A stretch of DNA of 64,000 nucleotides from Beroe forskalii (GCA_011033025.1 WFMF01000166.1:248001-312000), one strand, 5' to 3'; shown: positions 12,001 to 40,867, counted from the first letter of the stretch. Made by a program: numbers and translations. Notes: generated by a model from the sequence alone, not told the origin.

Positions 12001-15000
12001 TGCAAGGCGATGGATAATCTTTGTCCAGCCCCTTCTACATGTTCTTTATCTCATTTTACCTCCCTTTCGACCTCTCAACCGATAAGCAATTGAGCAAACA
12101 TTCAGGGATCATTAGTTTGAACTTTGAACATCTATGTTTTACCAAAGAAATAATGTGTTTATCTTTAAATTGAGTATATCATGTAATGAAATAGCTAACA
12201 AAGATAATTTCTGCTACTGCATCCTTCGTTGGAAATCATAGGTATCCGAAATACTTATGAGTATCGAAGAATGAAACCTCTTTAAATCAGCTTCGATGAA
12301 TTTAAAAAACTTTCGTCGAAATTCACAAATAGTTCACGTTTTCAAACTGAAAATAACAATGAATAAGATGCTTCATATGGATGAAGTTCTGCTCTTGCAA
12401 TTCTTAACCTTTAAACAGTTTTACAAAAGTTTCTTTATTTGCATGAATCTGCTAAACATAGGAAACCACAATTCGCTGTTTTACTGAGAACATATTACTA
12501 CACTATAGCAAGACAAGTGAAGCTGCTGCAGTAACTAGAAATTCATTAGGTAACACAACGTGTTTATTGTCACACAAACATCGTAAAATCAGCGTGAACT
12601 TTTCATACAAAGCTGTACTGATGTTGAAACACAAGATGTCTGTGACGGATTTTGTATCTGGGGCGAAGAAGGAGATTGAGACATATTTTATCTCCGCATT
12701 TCTTGAATTGTAAATAATGTGAATTTAACACTGCCTCACTGTCCTCTGATAGCGTTACAAAGTTACTAAGAACCCTTGGGATAAATATTCAATTATAATA
12801 TTCAGTATGAAACCATAATATTCCCTCATAACTTAAAAAGTTAAGGAGCATAATATGGTGTATTATCCTTGATTGCCATGGGTTGCTTAACAACCGAAAA
12901 TTCCCAGATTTTGAGCGATGCAACTAATCTGACAGTAAAACACCCAGGCTTAGTGCTTAGTGACTCGGCACTAAGGGGATTTCTATTTTCTGGATCGTTG
13001 AACTGGATCTGACATATAAATTGTCGAGACGAAATCATTAACTGTTTAGTTTTGTTACCAGTTAATGGCAGAAAAATATATATTTTAAAATTACAGCAAA
13101 ATCTTTTTTATTACAATAATATGCTAATAGAATTCCGTAGAATTTGTTCAAATTGCAGTTGCCAGTAATTATGATATTGATAACTTGATAGTGGGTACAT
13201 CATTTTAAAATTCGGTGAATTTTCGGCTCGTAATGATCGAAATGATCTTTGGTTCAATTACTATTTTGTTACTATGTAGTTATAGTAACAAAGTTAAATA
13301 ACCTACTGACAGTATGTATTATGTAATATCTTTACTTCTAGGTTTCTCGTTGTCACTAACCACAATAACTAGCGCTCCTTGAAACTTTGAAAACCCATCC
13401 TCATATTTTTAACTTATGTTGAGAAACAACAATCTGCATAAAATAGGACCCGTTTATCAGAAACCCTCGTTCACGCTTCCTTACTCTGGCATCCGTTGAG
13501 GGCAACCATTCTGTGGTTTATCATGGTGACATGATATGATTCTTCCTATTCACTACTTAAATAACGTTTATATTATAAAGTGCAAGTGCTCAAGTACTAC
13601 TACTGGTGATGGTGGTGCTCTGTACGGTAATATTTTCATTTTATGCAAGCACTCGGTCACGTGGCCTTGTTTTATTTTGTTACGTGTTTTATTGTTAATT
13701 ACTGTCACCTGACTTGCGGAGTAAATTTGAAGCAGATCATTTTAATCTCAACTCTTAAAAGACACATCAAAGAAAATGTTAAAGACTCCATTCAAATTCG
13801 TCCAATGGCATTACCGGAGCAGAGTTGCGCATTGAATAAAGGAATTAATAAGCGGTTTAAATGAAGAATGAAAACACCCGATCTTCACTATTTCTCTGTT
13901 GATTTGCTACCACTTGAGCTGTTAATAATGCCTACTTGTTTCGCTTGCGATCGGCCTAATTAAATATACAATTTCTCATAAAATGAATAGCACGAAAGAG
14001 CGATTAGTGACGCTGCATTATGCTAGTTCTTTAGTTATTGTGAGGGAGTGCTAGAGGTTGGTTCCGGACCCTTCTACCTAGTAGTTCGCTGAAGTTCTAA
14101 TTGAGTAATTAATTCATTAGTTTGCGAGAATGACTTTACTTGATGAAATTGAGCCACTGCTACAAAAGCTGTGGATGAAGAAAGTCAAGAAAGTTCAATA
14201 AAGTGCACTTACTTTATTTTAATTTACTTTTAGTTTTCTATTTTCTATTGAACGAGATCATACTTTATTACCGACAAAATAAGATATCCAAGCTTTCTTG
14301 CTACAAAGTCTTCATCTGATTTCCTAAGTTTCAAATAGTTCCAATATAATACTCACTTAAAAGTTTAGTACAAAACTGGGTAAAGTGGCAATAAAATTGG
14401 TGAGAACTTTAGAAACTCAGCACTTGACTACGCGATAATTTAGTTTTTACAAAACAGCAAAAAGAGGTAGTTAATTGATCGGAGTGGTTGTAAATGGTGA
14501 ATGTTGCATTCAACAGCATATAATATAACCGTAGTATATTTAGATTCTTCTTAACTTGTTACTCTTTTACAAATCTTTTACTACGGCACCACATTTCATC
14601 TTGTAATTACTTAGTTACTTTAAAAAAGGTTATTGAAAGATTTCAGAGTTTAAGCTATCTAGTTTAATTAATACCTATCAACTGTATATCATGATCTTAT
14701 CATCTTAGCATCCTGCCAATGAAAGAGTGAACAATAGTCTGCTCAGTAAAGTAGGCGGACTACTCCTCCTACCTTCCTATTGCTGCAGCAATGAGAGAAT
14801 GGAGTTCTTCAAATACTCAAGTAGCCGCAAGCATGACGCGTGACAAGTGTCAAGTACTTTTAGTAGCTCGTTATTCACGTCATTCACTGTAATGGTTCTA
14901 ACCAACTTCACTGTTGTTCTAATAATATCGTCTGGATCATAGATCCAGCTGCTCCTGGAAGGCATGTTTGATTAGTGGATCATTGGAATCTCATTTAACT

Positions 15001-16999
15001 GGAATCCAATTAACCAAGGCTTCAATAGCTCAATTACAGATGAATAAACCTGTTTTCCCTTTTTCAATCATACCAAATCATATAAGCATATGAAACATCG
15101 CCTTTTAAGCTTATGAATTGCTAGCTCCTCACTTATTCTCTTATTACCCTTCGCAGACACTCTGAAACTAGTTCGTTTCAACATTCATGTAAATTGGCGG
15201 ATTATATGGATCCGCAGTTGATAAGTCAAATTTTTAGTTTTCTATTGTAAATAAGTAAATAGTTACATATATTGGACTCATATCCGTATTCCCATGCTTA
15301 GGAATAAAGCTACCAATCCCACACCCCATGATTTTAATTGAGAAAATGACCTCACTCCTCATTAAACCACTACGAATATTTGTCGTCTTGGTCAACTCAC
15401 TCTCACACAAAAATAAAGGTGTTTTTGTTGACGGCGCTCACGACTCACTAGCGCTGTTAATAGCATAGTTTAATGGTAAACCAGGGTTTAGGTCGTGTTT
15501 TCTTGACAAAGCCCTGCCACTCAATTAGTGCTTGTTGTCATGGGAACCCCGGGACGCAGACCATCTTCTCTGCTGTTCCGAATGGTCTGCCGGCCCCATT
15601 GCGGCAGCTAAATTACTCGGATTCCTGATAATGTCGCTCAAAACACACTACGGTGTAGTGCTAGAAAGTGCGCGGAGAGGTCAGTAGCGCTAATTTACAA
15701 CTGTTAATTCGTGAGATGTGAAACGGGATTCGCACTAAACCAACTATAGTTTGATGCCGTGGTGACCACGTGTCTGCGACACGTGGTCATGTCGTATATG
15801 TAGATTTTGGTGGGCGCCTATTCAAAGTGATTGGTTAGATTTTCTTTGATTAACTCTCGATAAATTATCGTAATGTATAATAGAGTGTCGTGTTGTGCGC
15901 GTATGTTATATACTTTATTGGTTTTACTGCTGGTGTTCACGTGATACGCATATATACTGAGTTTAGTGATACTGATTGCCTTTTAAACTGATTGTCATGC
16001 TCCCTCCAACTCTCGCGAAGGCCGGCTTGTAATCTGGAAATGATTCCTCCCCTCACATACTTATATAGTACACACCCAACCCTATAATCCTGATCATAAA
16101 CCAGGGCAGTTTCATTCTACGTTTATCAGTGAAGTGTGATGATAACATTTTCTTATCAGTTAAACTTTTAAACTTTTACCTTCTACCTCTTGAGTTATGT
16201 CAGTTGTGAATTTGCAGGATTTTCAATTCACTCCAACCCAGCCACCTCGGAATAGGAAAAAAACGGTGTTATTTGTTATTTAAGGCACCCATCAGTGGTG
16301 CTCGGGGCACACCAAATCCAATGTGTCGTCACTCCAAACATCCAACTCTCGCTTAAAATTAGTTCTAATAATACGTATTTTAAACAATCGTATTGACAAA
16401 TGTCCACTGAGAAAGAGAGTGAGAAAGAGAGCGATTTATTTTAACCGTGTCCGGTTTGTGAACGTGTTCGCCGAAGGAGCAAGTGATGCTTTGACTTTGT
16501 TACTAGAGTAACTATTCAATCTACTATTTACATTCCACTATATAAAATATGCATCTTGATTTGCTCCAACCAGGTGATATTTGCATTTTAAATAATTTAT
16601 TCGATTGTGAAGAGGATTTTTTAAACGTACGGTGCGGGACATTCGAGTATATTTAATTGCGCGGACATTCAATCATGATTATATTTTATGTTTTATTTTA
16701 CCGTGTTATTTTTTCCTAGTTGAAGGTAATATATTATCATAATTCGAGAAAGTGTTAAAATAAACACTAGAATCCCAGCATAAGTGGCTGATTTAATTTA
16801 TCTCTATCGAACATTTACCGTGTTTAAATTAACTGCAATGCCACCAGACCTTGCTTATTATTTATCATAATATACTACACTTTTTATGTTGAATAGCTGC
16901 TAAGTAGCCAACACATTTTTTGTACGTTTTTTGTTTGACTGAGCTCATCAACAATCTTAACTGTAATTCTATAAACAAGGACCGATGATAGAACATACG
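9006..16999. other. AT-rich, no supported gene
   Basis: Holds a GGCCGGTTAAAA repeat copy (11535-11640), a short B-box-like word (GTTCAAGTC, minus strand, near 11170) without a tRNA fold, and a perfect 12-bp-arm hairpin at 15763-15789. A reading frame on the minus strand at 14965-14777 (start MPSRSSWIYDPDDII) is protein-like in composition, but has no homologue I recognise and no linked exons. Confidence 0.35.
15763..15789. repeat. perfect 12-bp-arm hairpin containing two CACGTG
   Basis: TGACCACGTGTC, the loop TGC, then GACACGTGGTCA. Each arm carries an E-box/G-box CACGTG core. Confidence 0.9.
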
Positions 17000-17319
17000 T
17001 CTTGAATAGTGATTAGTGATGATTGCCCTCATATCGTCTCTACGGGACATGTTTTGATTGCTTTCATTAGCGTTGCACGTTTCAAACTCGGCTTATCAGT
17101 TTATCATACCATTGTCTATATGTGCCATTGTGGGCTACCTAAATTATTATCAGTATATTGGAGTCATAGTGCTATATATCGGATTATACTTCGTAACGTT
17201 AATTTAAGTAAACTTGATTAACCCTGAGTACGTTAGTTCCAAGCAGATTCTAGTTGCTGTGACTGATAACGTGAGTAGGCAGTGTACCTATTCCATTGTT
17301 TGAGCTGATTATAGTCTGC

Positions 17320-17435
17320 TCTGTGATTGGTCGAACCAGAAACACGTGATTACTTTCTGCGCGCTCATTGGCTGCGACTGTAACACGTGACAATTTCCAC
17401 AGCGTTGATTGGGTAAGACTGTCACATGAGCGGTG
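17320..17435. promoter_or_regulatory. ATTGG (CCAAT-box) plus CACGTG cluster
   Basis: ATTGG at about 17326, 17367 and 17408 alternates with CACGTG at 17343 and 17384, at roughly 41-bp spacing. The NF-Y-site plus E-box layout resembles an enhancer or promoter. It lies 5.2 kb upstream of the zinc-finger gene ATG; linkage to that gene is inference. Confidence 0.35.
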
Positions 17436-20400
17436 AGGATCGTGATAAGACTGCAACTAACATTCTGATACCATTGTTTTGATTGAATTTAAATCGTTAC
17501 TGCTCCCAGTCAACTGATAGTCGATTCAATTTGACGTTGTTAGTGCAGCAATCCTGTCTTCTTGACTGTGTCGAATTAACAGCATGTTTTTATCGACCTC
17601 GGATTAGCTTACCCCCGGATCAATTCCACATAGACCAATCAGCGCACGAGTTGACAGTAACCTCGCCTGCTGATTAGTCAATGTCATTTCGATTTGGGTA
17701 GTTCGGAATCCTAGGGGCATGCTAGGAGCAGAGAGGTCAACTCGAGGACCCATTATTTTATTTGTACATGCGACATAGATCTATGGAATCTGAAGACACG
17801 AGACATTCTAGCAATCTAGCCACTGCTGGGTAACTGAATATCGTACGTTATGACTGGTGGTGGTAGGTCCTTGGGCTTCGTGACCTTCCAATAACACGAC
17901 CCTTCAACCGTTTAGAGTCAAGACATAATCCACTATCTATAGTATCTATAGTCTCTGAGTTCGTGACCACTTGGAAGATATTAATAATAAATCATATCTA
18001 CATAATATAACATCATTTCAGTTGTGTTAGAACTGTCTTAATGTCTAAGAGATACTAAGCCGCGACACATTCGACATATTTGTCATAAAATATCTTTAAT
18101 TTGAGTACGCTTTTATTATGATATTTCCCAATATCATATCCTGAACTTAAATAATTATTAAAAGTTTGCAACCGATTTGATCTCCCAAGACAACCGTAGT
18201 GCTTCCTTCGAAATCATATAAATTGTTGCATATTTGACAAAATGATTATTATGAAAGCATGAAGTTATAATCAGCAAAGGGCTTAACCCATTCGATGTAT
18301 AAACTAAAACTAGTTTCGCGTTAGACAAACTTTTGCTCTTCGGAATACGATTGCAAAAATATATTTTTGTATTCTTCAGAGCCTAGACACAGTACGTCTT
18401 GTTACTTAGGTATATTGCTGCTTATTATAATGATTTGATAACACTGAACAAGTAACCTAAGTAACTGCGTTATGAATCTAGACAGGTACCTATGTTACTA
18501 CCTAGGCCAGTAGGCAGGTACCTATGTTACTACCTAGGCCACTTCAATTAATAATAACGTTACCTTGGTTACTGCCTAGGCCACCAGACATGTTACCGTG
18601 GTTACTGTTTTACTGCCTAAGACACTAGACAGTTACCAACTTAGCTAGTTTACTCCAATTTCCGATTGTGTCTAGCTCTGACTCCTCTGTTGCCAATTAT
18701 AACCATGGTAACGGCAATAATTCGCTGCAGCCGCGTGTTACTAACGTCTGGAGGTTTCGCCGTTATCCCGTTCTCACCGCATATTATTTCACCGTAGTTG
18801 CATATTTACCTTGACCTAATCACCTCTCCTCGGTGATTTCCCGGACAATTTCCATTCATTTTGGTATATAAATACCCTACTAAAACCGTAAAACGTTTTA
18901 AAACGCGAAACAACAACGTGCAGCGGTTATTTTATTTATATTTTTGCCATCACATAATAATAATCACATATTATATATAGGGGCGATTAGCGCCGTTACA
19001 AAATGGCATGATGAGGCGAGGAGTAAACAAGTAGAGAAAAGGTGGAGAACTGGGAGGAGGAGAAGAAGAAGAGAAAGAGTTGGGAGAGAATATGTGATTG
19101 TTTCAGATCGAGTAATAAAAATAAAGCTTAGACACTGGACAGGAAATCTTTTGTTGGTCTTAAGTAATCAAGAAGTCAAGAAATTCATGGTACCAATGAT
19201 TAAAACCGCGTGATTCTGTGAGTTTGAAAAATGTGCGATTAGAATGTTGTCATTCGGAGGAACGTTTCAATTGACAAGTTTTAATTGGCAAGTTAGTGTG
19301 CGGCAAGCATCAGATGTTCCCCTATGTCAATGTCTGTTGATACTGGTAGGAGTGATGGTTGCGCAGGAAGATTAGCGCCTAACGCAGGCTGGCAACAGAC
19401 AATGTGTCTTGTAACTATGTGATTCTGCCACCAAATGAAAGTGGGAAAATTTAGTGGCGAATTATAACTAAAATGTGAAACACCACCATAGTGAAATAGT
19501 GAAATATAATGAACCTGCCGAATAGTTATTGCTTTGAATTGCTTTTTCTGCGCATGGCCCCAATCCAAATTGATTAGCGAGTTTTAATTACATTGATACT
19601 GGTTGCCTGCTTTTTTGTATTTAATCTTGTATTGAATCTTTGAATGATTGATGGAATCCAGTATTGCTATGAATTTCCTGAGAATCGCGCTTCATGAATC
19701 TGCTGGAAAGTGATCAGTCTAGTAGGCATATACTCAAATAGCACGAGTAGCACGCAGACATGACGCAAATACAACAATAATTTTCAGAATTTTAATCGTC
19801 GAAGAGTTGACACGCATTTAAATCGTGGAATATAAAATTGATTTATGCTATTTGATGGAAATTATTTCTGAGGCACTAGTCACACCATGGTGTTCTCCTC
19901 CATCAAAATATCTTTCATTATTTATCCAGGTATCGGCGGATAAATTATTGAAATTTAGGAATATTATAGCTATAATAGTTATATTTAACTTCAATTTGAC
20001 ACCAGTAAATTATTGTTTTGATATAATGACTGTGTTCACTTATAACGCTGATTTTCCTTCCTTGCTAACTTTAATGAATTATGGATAGAAAATGCGGACC
20101 AACGGACAAATTAGTAACTAATTAATGGTCAGCGCTGATATTAACTAAGATCATTAGCAGGGGTAATCAACTCAATTTAAGATATATAATGGAAAGCAAA
20201 TTGTTTGTTTTCTAAACTTATTTCGCCGTCAATCGAACCATAGGATTGCGAATAGTCGTCTGTTACACGGATCAGGCCTGTACGTCATAGTATGAGTTTA
20301 AATATTTTATAAATTTATTGAAAGCATTTAACTTCAAATCTAAAATGCTGCCCAAGAATTTCTTTCTGTTATTAAATTTTGTGAGTTTATGGAAATTAGG

Positions 20401-22602
20401 GAATGCCGCTTTAGTAGCGAATGAATATCATTGAGTCTTCTTGGATTCATTCGCTTTCATTTTTTATGGCTTATAAATCTAAAATTGAAGTGCATTTTCC
20501 AACTCTGAGGTAATAGTACATGGCCAACATGAATCGTGGGTAATTTTGCAGCTGCAGTAGTAGGGATTTGATACTTATTTTCAGAAAACATCATTTAAAT
20601 CTGCCGAACTCTTAGTCTTCATACTTTATTAATTGGTTATCCTTTCTTATCTGATAACGATGCCTCCAAAATTATTGCAATGAAACAAACAATTCTTACA
20701 ATAGATTCAAGTATAACATGTCAGCATTAATAAGCCTGCTCATAATATTTGATACCATTTCTGTGATAAACCCGAGGTATCTATCCTTTATCAGCATGAG
20801 CTTGTAGGACGAGGGTTGAGAAGTGGCTTCAGATTGGAATATTACCGGGTTCGTAACCTATAATCCTGCTTAAAGGTAATCATAACTTTCTAACATATTC
20901 AACTCGCAATCTCTCATCATTAAATTATATCCCTGCTCCGGCTCCCTCACAGCAAGCTGTTAATCGCAGTACTAGATACTTTACAACTCGGGGCCAATGA
21001 CCACTCTTAGTACCTGTAAAAGGCTGTGAGTCGAAGAAGTTTTACAAAACTTTTCATGAGGTAACACGGGGAGTGTCGCGTGTGTTGAATAACGTGTGTT
21101 GGAAAGCTGCTTTGATTGTGTTTCATTTTAAGCTGTTAATTAGTTCGTAGAAACTAGTTGTAAATAAATGGTATTAGCTCGATATACTGTATTGAAATAG
21201 CTACTCACATCACAGCGACTCATGAAATGGCGAAATGACGACTCACTGATATACGTGAGAGCTTCCTTCTAAACAAGGCGGGTGATATCGTACTTCAGAT
21301 TGTCACGGAATTGCAACGCGTTGGCTTATCACGTGTACCGGCATTGAAAACTAGAATTTATTTGTACGGCATTGACTGTCTTGGTAAGACGTTGTAGTAG
21401 TTGTCATAATAGTTCATGTGCTCGGTTAATAATGATTGTTTTACATGTTTCGAAATTCATTCCCTTCAATTGCAGACTAAAATCAAAATTCGTGAGCTTA
21501 TTTAAAAATTTTCGCCTCTTTAACTTTTTAACTTCGGATGGAGGTCACTGCAGAGGGTTTCTAAACAAAATGTTTATTTACAGTAAAATAAAGATTAGAA
21601 TTGACCCAAAATAAGGTTGCTGCACGCCAATCGTGGAGTCAAATAAGTGTGAAACACAGCTGAAACACCAAAAGAGTTCAAAATATGATTGGGAAAACAA
21701 TCAAGTTCCGTGTCCGCCCTTTTAAACGCCTTAAAATGCGGCCAGAATACGCAAAAACACATGCTGAATTCCAGGATTCAAAGTTCAGCACACGTTTGTA
21801 GTGCCTTGAAACCTTGGTTTGAAGCTCACCGCTCAATGCACGTATACTACCGTACCATCCTTTTCAGTACCTTTGTACTCCTCTATCTCTCTCTTTCTCT
21901 CTTGAGATGAATATAAGAATATATTGGGCATGGTATGAGAATATGATGTCACGTGGTCCCCATGTTATGTGCTATAAAACTACAAATACTTTATTACGTT
22001 TTAAATGGTGCACCCCAATAGAAGCTCGATTTCCTCAAGATTTTACCTAAAATGTTAATTAGCGAATTAAAACTACTCAACTTATTTTTTGGGACATTAT
22101 TTCAAAATAACGGACTGCTATATCTCATTTCTATTTGTCGGATTCACTTCTGATACTGTAAATGTGATTATTACCTCACTCTTCTTTTCAAATTTTAACT
22201 TTTAAAAGGACTTTTGATTAGTTGATTCATCCTTTTTATGTTAGCGTGCTAAAAGGAACTGCTGGTATTTATGTGTAAGTGTTTGCAATTCTATATTTTG
22301 TAATTTTTTCGCTATCAAATCTTCGTTGCTTTGGTTACCTTGAATTCTTACAAATTGCATCTAAGTTAACAGTTATAAGGTGCAACCCCGGACCCCCTTC
22401 AAATCAGGCAACAATGGTAAAAAGTTTTTCCTGTTAACACCCGCTTACTGGTGATTCACTGAGCTAGCTTCACTACTCAAATCTTAGTACTTTGACGCTT
22501 ACTTGTTAAATGGGACCTAAATATTTCCTCAAAGTTGGTATTGTACTATTGTATGTATCCATTTTGAATGTCACTAACTGATTCACTAACCCCATCCTAG
22601 CA
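17436..22602. other. upstream region of the zinc-finger gene; no supported exon
   Basis: Contains a tandem CCTATGTTACTACCTAGGCC repeat (18480-18640), a TATA-like GGTATATAAATACC at ~18863, and AT-rich filler. An untranslated first exon could lie here but cannot be placed. An acceptor CCCCATCCTAG ends at 22600, 2 nt before the ATG. Confidence 0.35.
18480..18640. repeat. short tandem repeat with CCTAGG cores
   Basis: About four degenerate units of the form TGTTACTACCTAGGCCA(G/C) plus a linker (near 18490, 18520, 18570, 18605). Fairly diverged. Confidence 0.65.
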
Positions 22603-36348
<13,746 letters not shown>

Positions 36349-36642
36349 TCATCGCCTTGATATGTTATGATTATGTTTTAACAAGAGATAACGACGTGAC
36401 GTGTACATGAAGACATGAAATGAATGTCGTAATATTGTTCTCATGTACAGCTGCGTACACACTCAAATTTTGAGTACATGTTACTGGTTGCCATAGTAAC
36501 ATGTCTCCGTAGTAACATGTCTCCATAGTAACATGTAACCTTCGTAATCTTTCGGCCTAAGACATGTTACTATTGTTAGATTTGTGCTATCATGGTAACT
36601 TGAGTAACTTGATAACACTTATCATAATGAAGTATCCTACAG

Positions 36643-36648
36643 AATAAA
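36643..36648 (+). terminator. candidate poly(A) signal of the zinc-finger gene
   Basis: AATAAA lies 295 nt after the stop at 36348. A second AATAAA is at 36804-36809. The intervening 3' UTR has several copies of a CATAGTAACATGTCTCC-like unit (36470-36540) and one X-box-like GTTGCC-AT-AGTAAC. Confidence 0.5.
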
Positions 36649-39600
36649 CTCAAAACTGTTAAGTTTAAGACAATTATGTTTGTGATTTTCTGATGCCCAT
36701 TTAATATTTTTGCATGTTTGCAAATTATACAATTATTTTGTAACAATTTGATCAATGTTTCAATTGAGAAACGATGTTTCTAGATACTTGAGTTGTGATT
36801 AACAATAAATCCTTCTGTAACGACCTGATAACGTTTACATGATTAGAAAAAATAATTCCTTAGGATGTGATGTTTCTAATGTTGAATGCGATTAATAACG
36901 ATGCTGTACGATTATTGAGATTTGAGTTATAATAACGTTTGTGGACAATATTAACAGATTGAGTGTTGATAGAACATCTACGTTCAAGGACAATATAAAC
37001 TGGATTTTTAGAAGTACTTGATGTTGGCAAAAATCTTAAATCAAACTTTATACATTCTTCGGTATCTCACCAACAACCTAAACAGCGATGCTTTGATGCG
37101 ATAATATTATCTAGTTACTTAGTTAGATAAAATATTTCATGTCAGTGGTTGTACATTATTATTCTCATTTGCCGAACTGTTTAATGGCAAATTCTAGTTT
37201 GAAGATAATTTGGGAAAGTGTAAGATATTGTTGTTTGAGATTTCCTGGACAGTGTTATGACAAAATTCTGACCTGATTCCTGAACACAACAAAAGTGTGC
37301 TAAATTCTTAAATTGAAAAGTTGATCTATTATACAACAAGTTTAATTTCAATTCTTAAGTTAAAGGATTGTTTTATCAATCTCAATTATTATCAAGTAAT
37401 ATGGATATGATTACTTAGCTTATGTATTATCATACCTACTATACGTGGTAATCATTTATTGCTAGCATTCATGAGTGCTTGAGAGGTAGTCAGTTTTAGA
37501 ACCAATTTGTTCTTAATGTGAATTGAAAACAATCGTTTCAAGTATTTGATTTTAATGATAGTTATAAATGATTGTATTTGATCAATAATTGTATTTGATC
37601 TAAAATCTCGTTTTATTATATTAGTATATTTGATGAATTGAAAATAGGTTGTGAAAGAACTCAAATTTTATACAAAGTTGTCAAAATAATTCAATACTTG
37701 GTGTTCCAATGAAATATGTTATTAACGCTGGTCAATACTTGAATTAAAAAAGTGTGAAAGTTGCCGATTGGCTGAAAAGATCAGACCATGGAGAAAATCT
37801 GATTTTACAAACAACGAAAAAGGAATCACTATTCACGAAAGCCGAGCAAATAAGGGCGCTGATAAATTGTCTTCTTAGTTATTTAATTGAGTACCACTTC
37901 AATGATATACTAGTATTGGAGTTTCGTCAGGGTTTTCCTCACTAGTAAAGCATTGAATTGCAACGCTTCACTCACTACCCACGTGAAATTGTGCGCGTTT
38001 TGTGGCACAATTTGGCGAATAAGACACCGAACGACATTTTCATGATTCAAAATTGTGATCGTTAAATAAAAACCGCGCGCGCGGCACGCGCGCGTATCTT
38101 AGATGATATGCGCGCGGATTTAGGGAAAACCGCGGGTAAATTTCATTTCTTCTTTCCGCAGTTCTTGATACGTTAGCGTTGTGGCGAGTCGATCTTCCTG
38201 GAAGCTTTTCTTGGGTGAGTCATTCCTATCCATTACAGATGTTTTAGTCGATGTTTTGCAATAACGATACGAGTGTAAGGTTGCTCACTGTTTTGGTTAG
38301 GGTCTGTGTCGGGTTTTTGGTCTTGAAATGCATTAGCTCATTAGATCTTGCATTTCAGATTGAGAGTATTTCAATTTTCGAAGCCACACTGAAAATAAAG
38401 TTGCATGCCCTGACATGACTATGTGTGCCCGTCAATTTACCAACCTCAGTTGAAAGCTTGATGTCGAAAGGAGATAGAATCCATGGTCACTGTACAATTA
38501 AGTCTAAGAATGTTTCCTTCATAAGAACAGCGGTTCCTCATGATTTTCTATTGAGTATTGGGCACTATTCATGTACCTACATTAATTATAAGAGCCACAA
38601 ATCACTGCAACTTTTTATACAGTGTTTTGTAGATTAGAATTACACAACTGAGCTAGAGATGGCTACTTGAGTCCTCCATGATAATATCTCTCCACCTATG
38701 TACTGATGTAAGGATAGGAGGGGAGTGGAGTCCTTATAGTCCTAATAGTGGTACACGATTGTTATCAATAATGGACTCTAGGATTTGTATGTTACTTCTG
38801 TTAACACTATTTAGTGACGGAATAGTGACATCAATTAGTCATAAATGATCTATCACTTTTGACTGTCCACAATTGAGAAATTAAACCCAATCTTAAAGCC
38901 TATATATGTTTCTTATTTGGGAAGTTGTGATAGTTACTTAGCAATATTGATGTTTCTTTCATTTCAGTTTAACTAATGAAAGCATGAAGAGATGGAGCTA
39001 TGAAGGACATGAAATAGTAAAATAGATTCACTTGTGCTGATGATTCGACTCGGTAAACGGTAAGTCTATTTTAATATTTTTGGGTTTTGGGGGTGTCACT
39101 GTCCCAATTGTCCCAAACTCAAGAAAAAGTGGATTGGGACAGGGAAAATTGGGACAAATGAGACATTTGGGACAAATGGGACAGAGAAATTGGAACAAAT
39201 AGGACTCAAAAAGAGAATGCGGGCTGGGATAATTGGGACAAAAGTGACAGAGATAACTGGGGCTCAAATGATGGTGTTTTTGAGCGGCAGTTAAAAAACA
39301 CCATCTCACATAGCGGCACTTGCTGCGTTGCAATCGCCACCGTCTTTTTCCTATCATAGGTTTGGGATAGGGAAGTGGGAACACCTAACCACTGCAAACA
39401 AACTCAACAAAAATATGAACTATAATCTCATTTCAATGAAAAGAAACTTGGATCAATGTAAAAAATGATAAATGACTGATTTTTTCAACTTTTTGTTTGT
39501 CCTAAATGTCCCAATTGTACCCAAAATGGCAAAAACAAGTACCAAACTCAAAAAAGTAAACTGGGACAAGGATAATTGGGAAAGTGACACACCCCTATAA

Positions 39601-40867
39601 ATCTGCTAGTAACTAGTTCCCACTTTTGTTATCGGTTCTTGTTAAGTTGATACTAACATATTTTTTTCGATTATGCCTGAGTTTTTTCCACCTATGCATA
39701 TCCCTTATCAGTATGCTTATGGCATTATCCTACCATGCCATTCATTTTTCATCGCATTAGGTTGATCATTTCAAATCTCTGTTTTGAAAGGGGTAGTTCG
39801 AACTCCTCAACTCCGCTTTTCGCGTCTTTTGTGTGCGCAGCTTCAGTTTGTGCGGCGTATAGACATGAAAAACATCAACATGTCAGTACGCCGCGCAGAG
39901 TAAAGCCGCGCACACAAAAGACGCGCAAACTGCAGTTTTAACTGTTAATTTGTTCTCATCATCGGTTGATCATAATTAGATTGATTCATTAGATTACTTA
40001 AGTCCGGCGTGGTGAAATTGAGTGGTTCCATGGAATGTGGTTCATGGGATGGGTGGTTCCAATGGTTAATGGTTTCAGGTGGCTCTAAGGGGGGGGGGGG
40101 GTTCAAGCCAAATTTTTGGGAAAACATGTTTCTAAGAATCTAAGATAACGGTTGACCCAAAAGGTAAACCCCGTGGGCCAACTTTTTGGCCAGGTTTGGT
40201 ACTCCCAGACCCACTGGCGCCGCCGTGGCGACGTGCCCACGTGGCGACATGGGCACAAAATGGGCATATTTTTTTCAAAAGCAACTTGGGCGGGATTTGA
40301 GGTGTGCAATCGATAGATAATGGTCCTCTGAGTTACCATAAAAAATTTGAAGTCGATATCTCAAAAAATGGCCGAGTTATGGCCGAAAAACGCATGCCCA
40401 TATATGGGAATACGCGCGTCGCGCAAGCCAATTTTGGCCCATATCTTGTGCAAATTTCAATATTTTTGAATGAAACCAACTTAATTGATAAATAGCGTTG
40501 AATTATGTATTCTCTGCAAGTTTGGGCTTGATTGCTGCTAAAATAGCGGTTTGAGGTCCAAAAAACCTCTAAAACCCACAAAATCGCTATTTTCTCAGTT
40601 CGCGTTTTTTCCAAAGTGCACTTTACTCAAACGCTTATATTTATAACTTTATAACTTCGGCTACGATTGATATTTTTGCACAATTCTTTTTTTACGTGAA
40701 ACTAGACTAAATTCCTCAGATACAAATGGAGCCGGATTTTTGAGTTAGGCTTTCAAATTTTGTTGGCGCCAAAAGCGCCAAATTTTTGCCAAAATTTTGG
40801 CGCCAAAAAAATTATAGCAACGCCACACATCTTCCCCTGTATAAAAATCCATTCAGCCACCTTAACA

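Noticed and set aside
18944..19213. Plus-strand frame with an Arg run near a TATA-like box
   Set aside because: Starts at TTG, not ATG; the Arg run comes from a purine-rich GAGGAGAAG tract.
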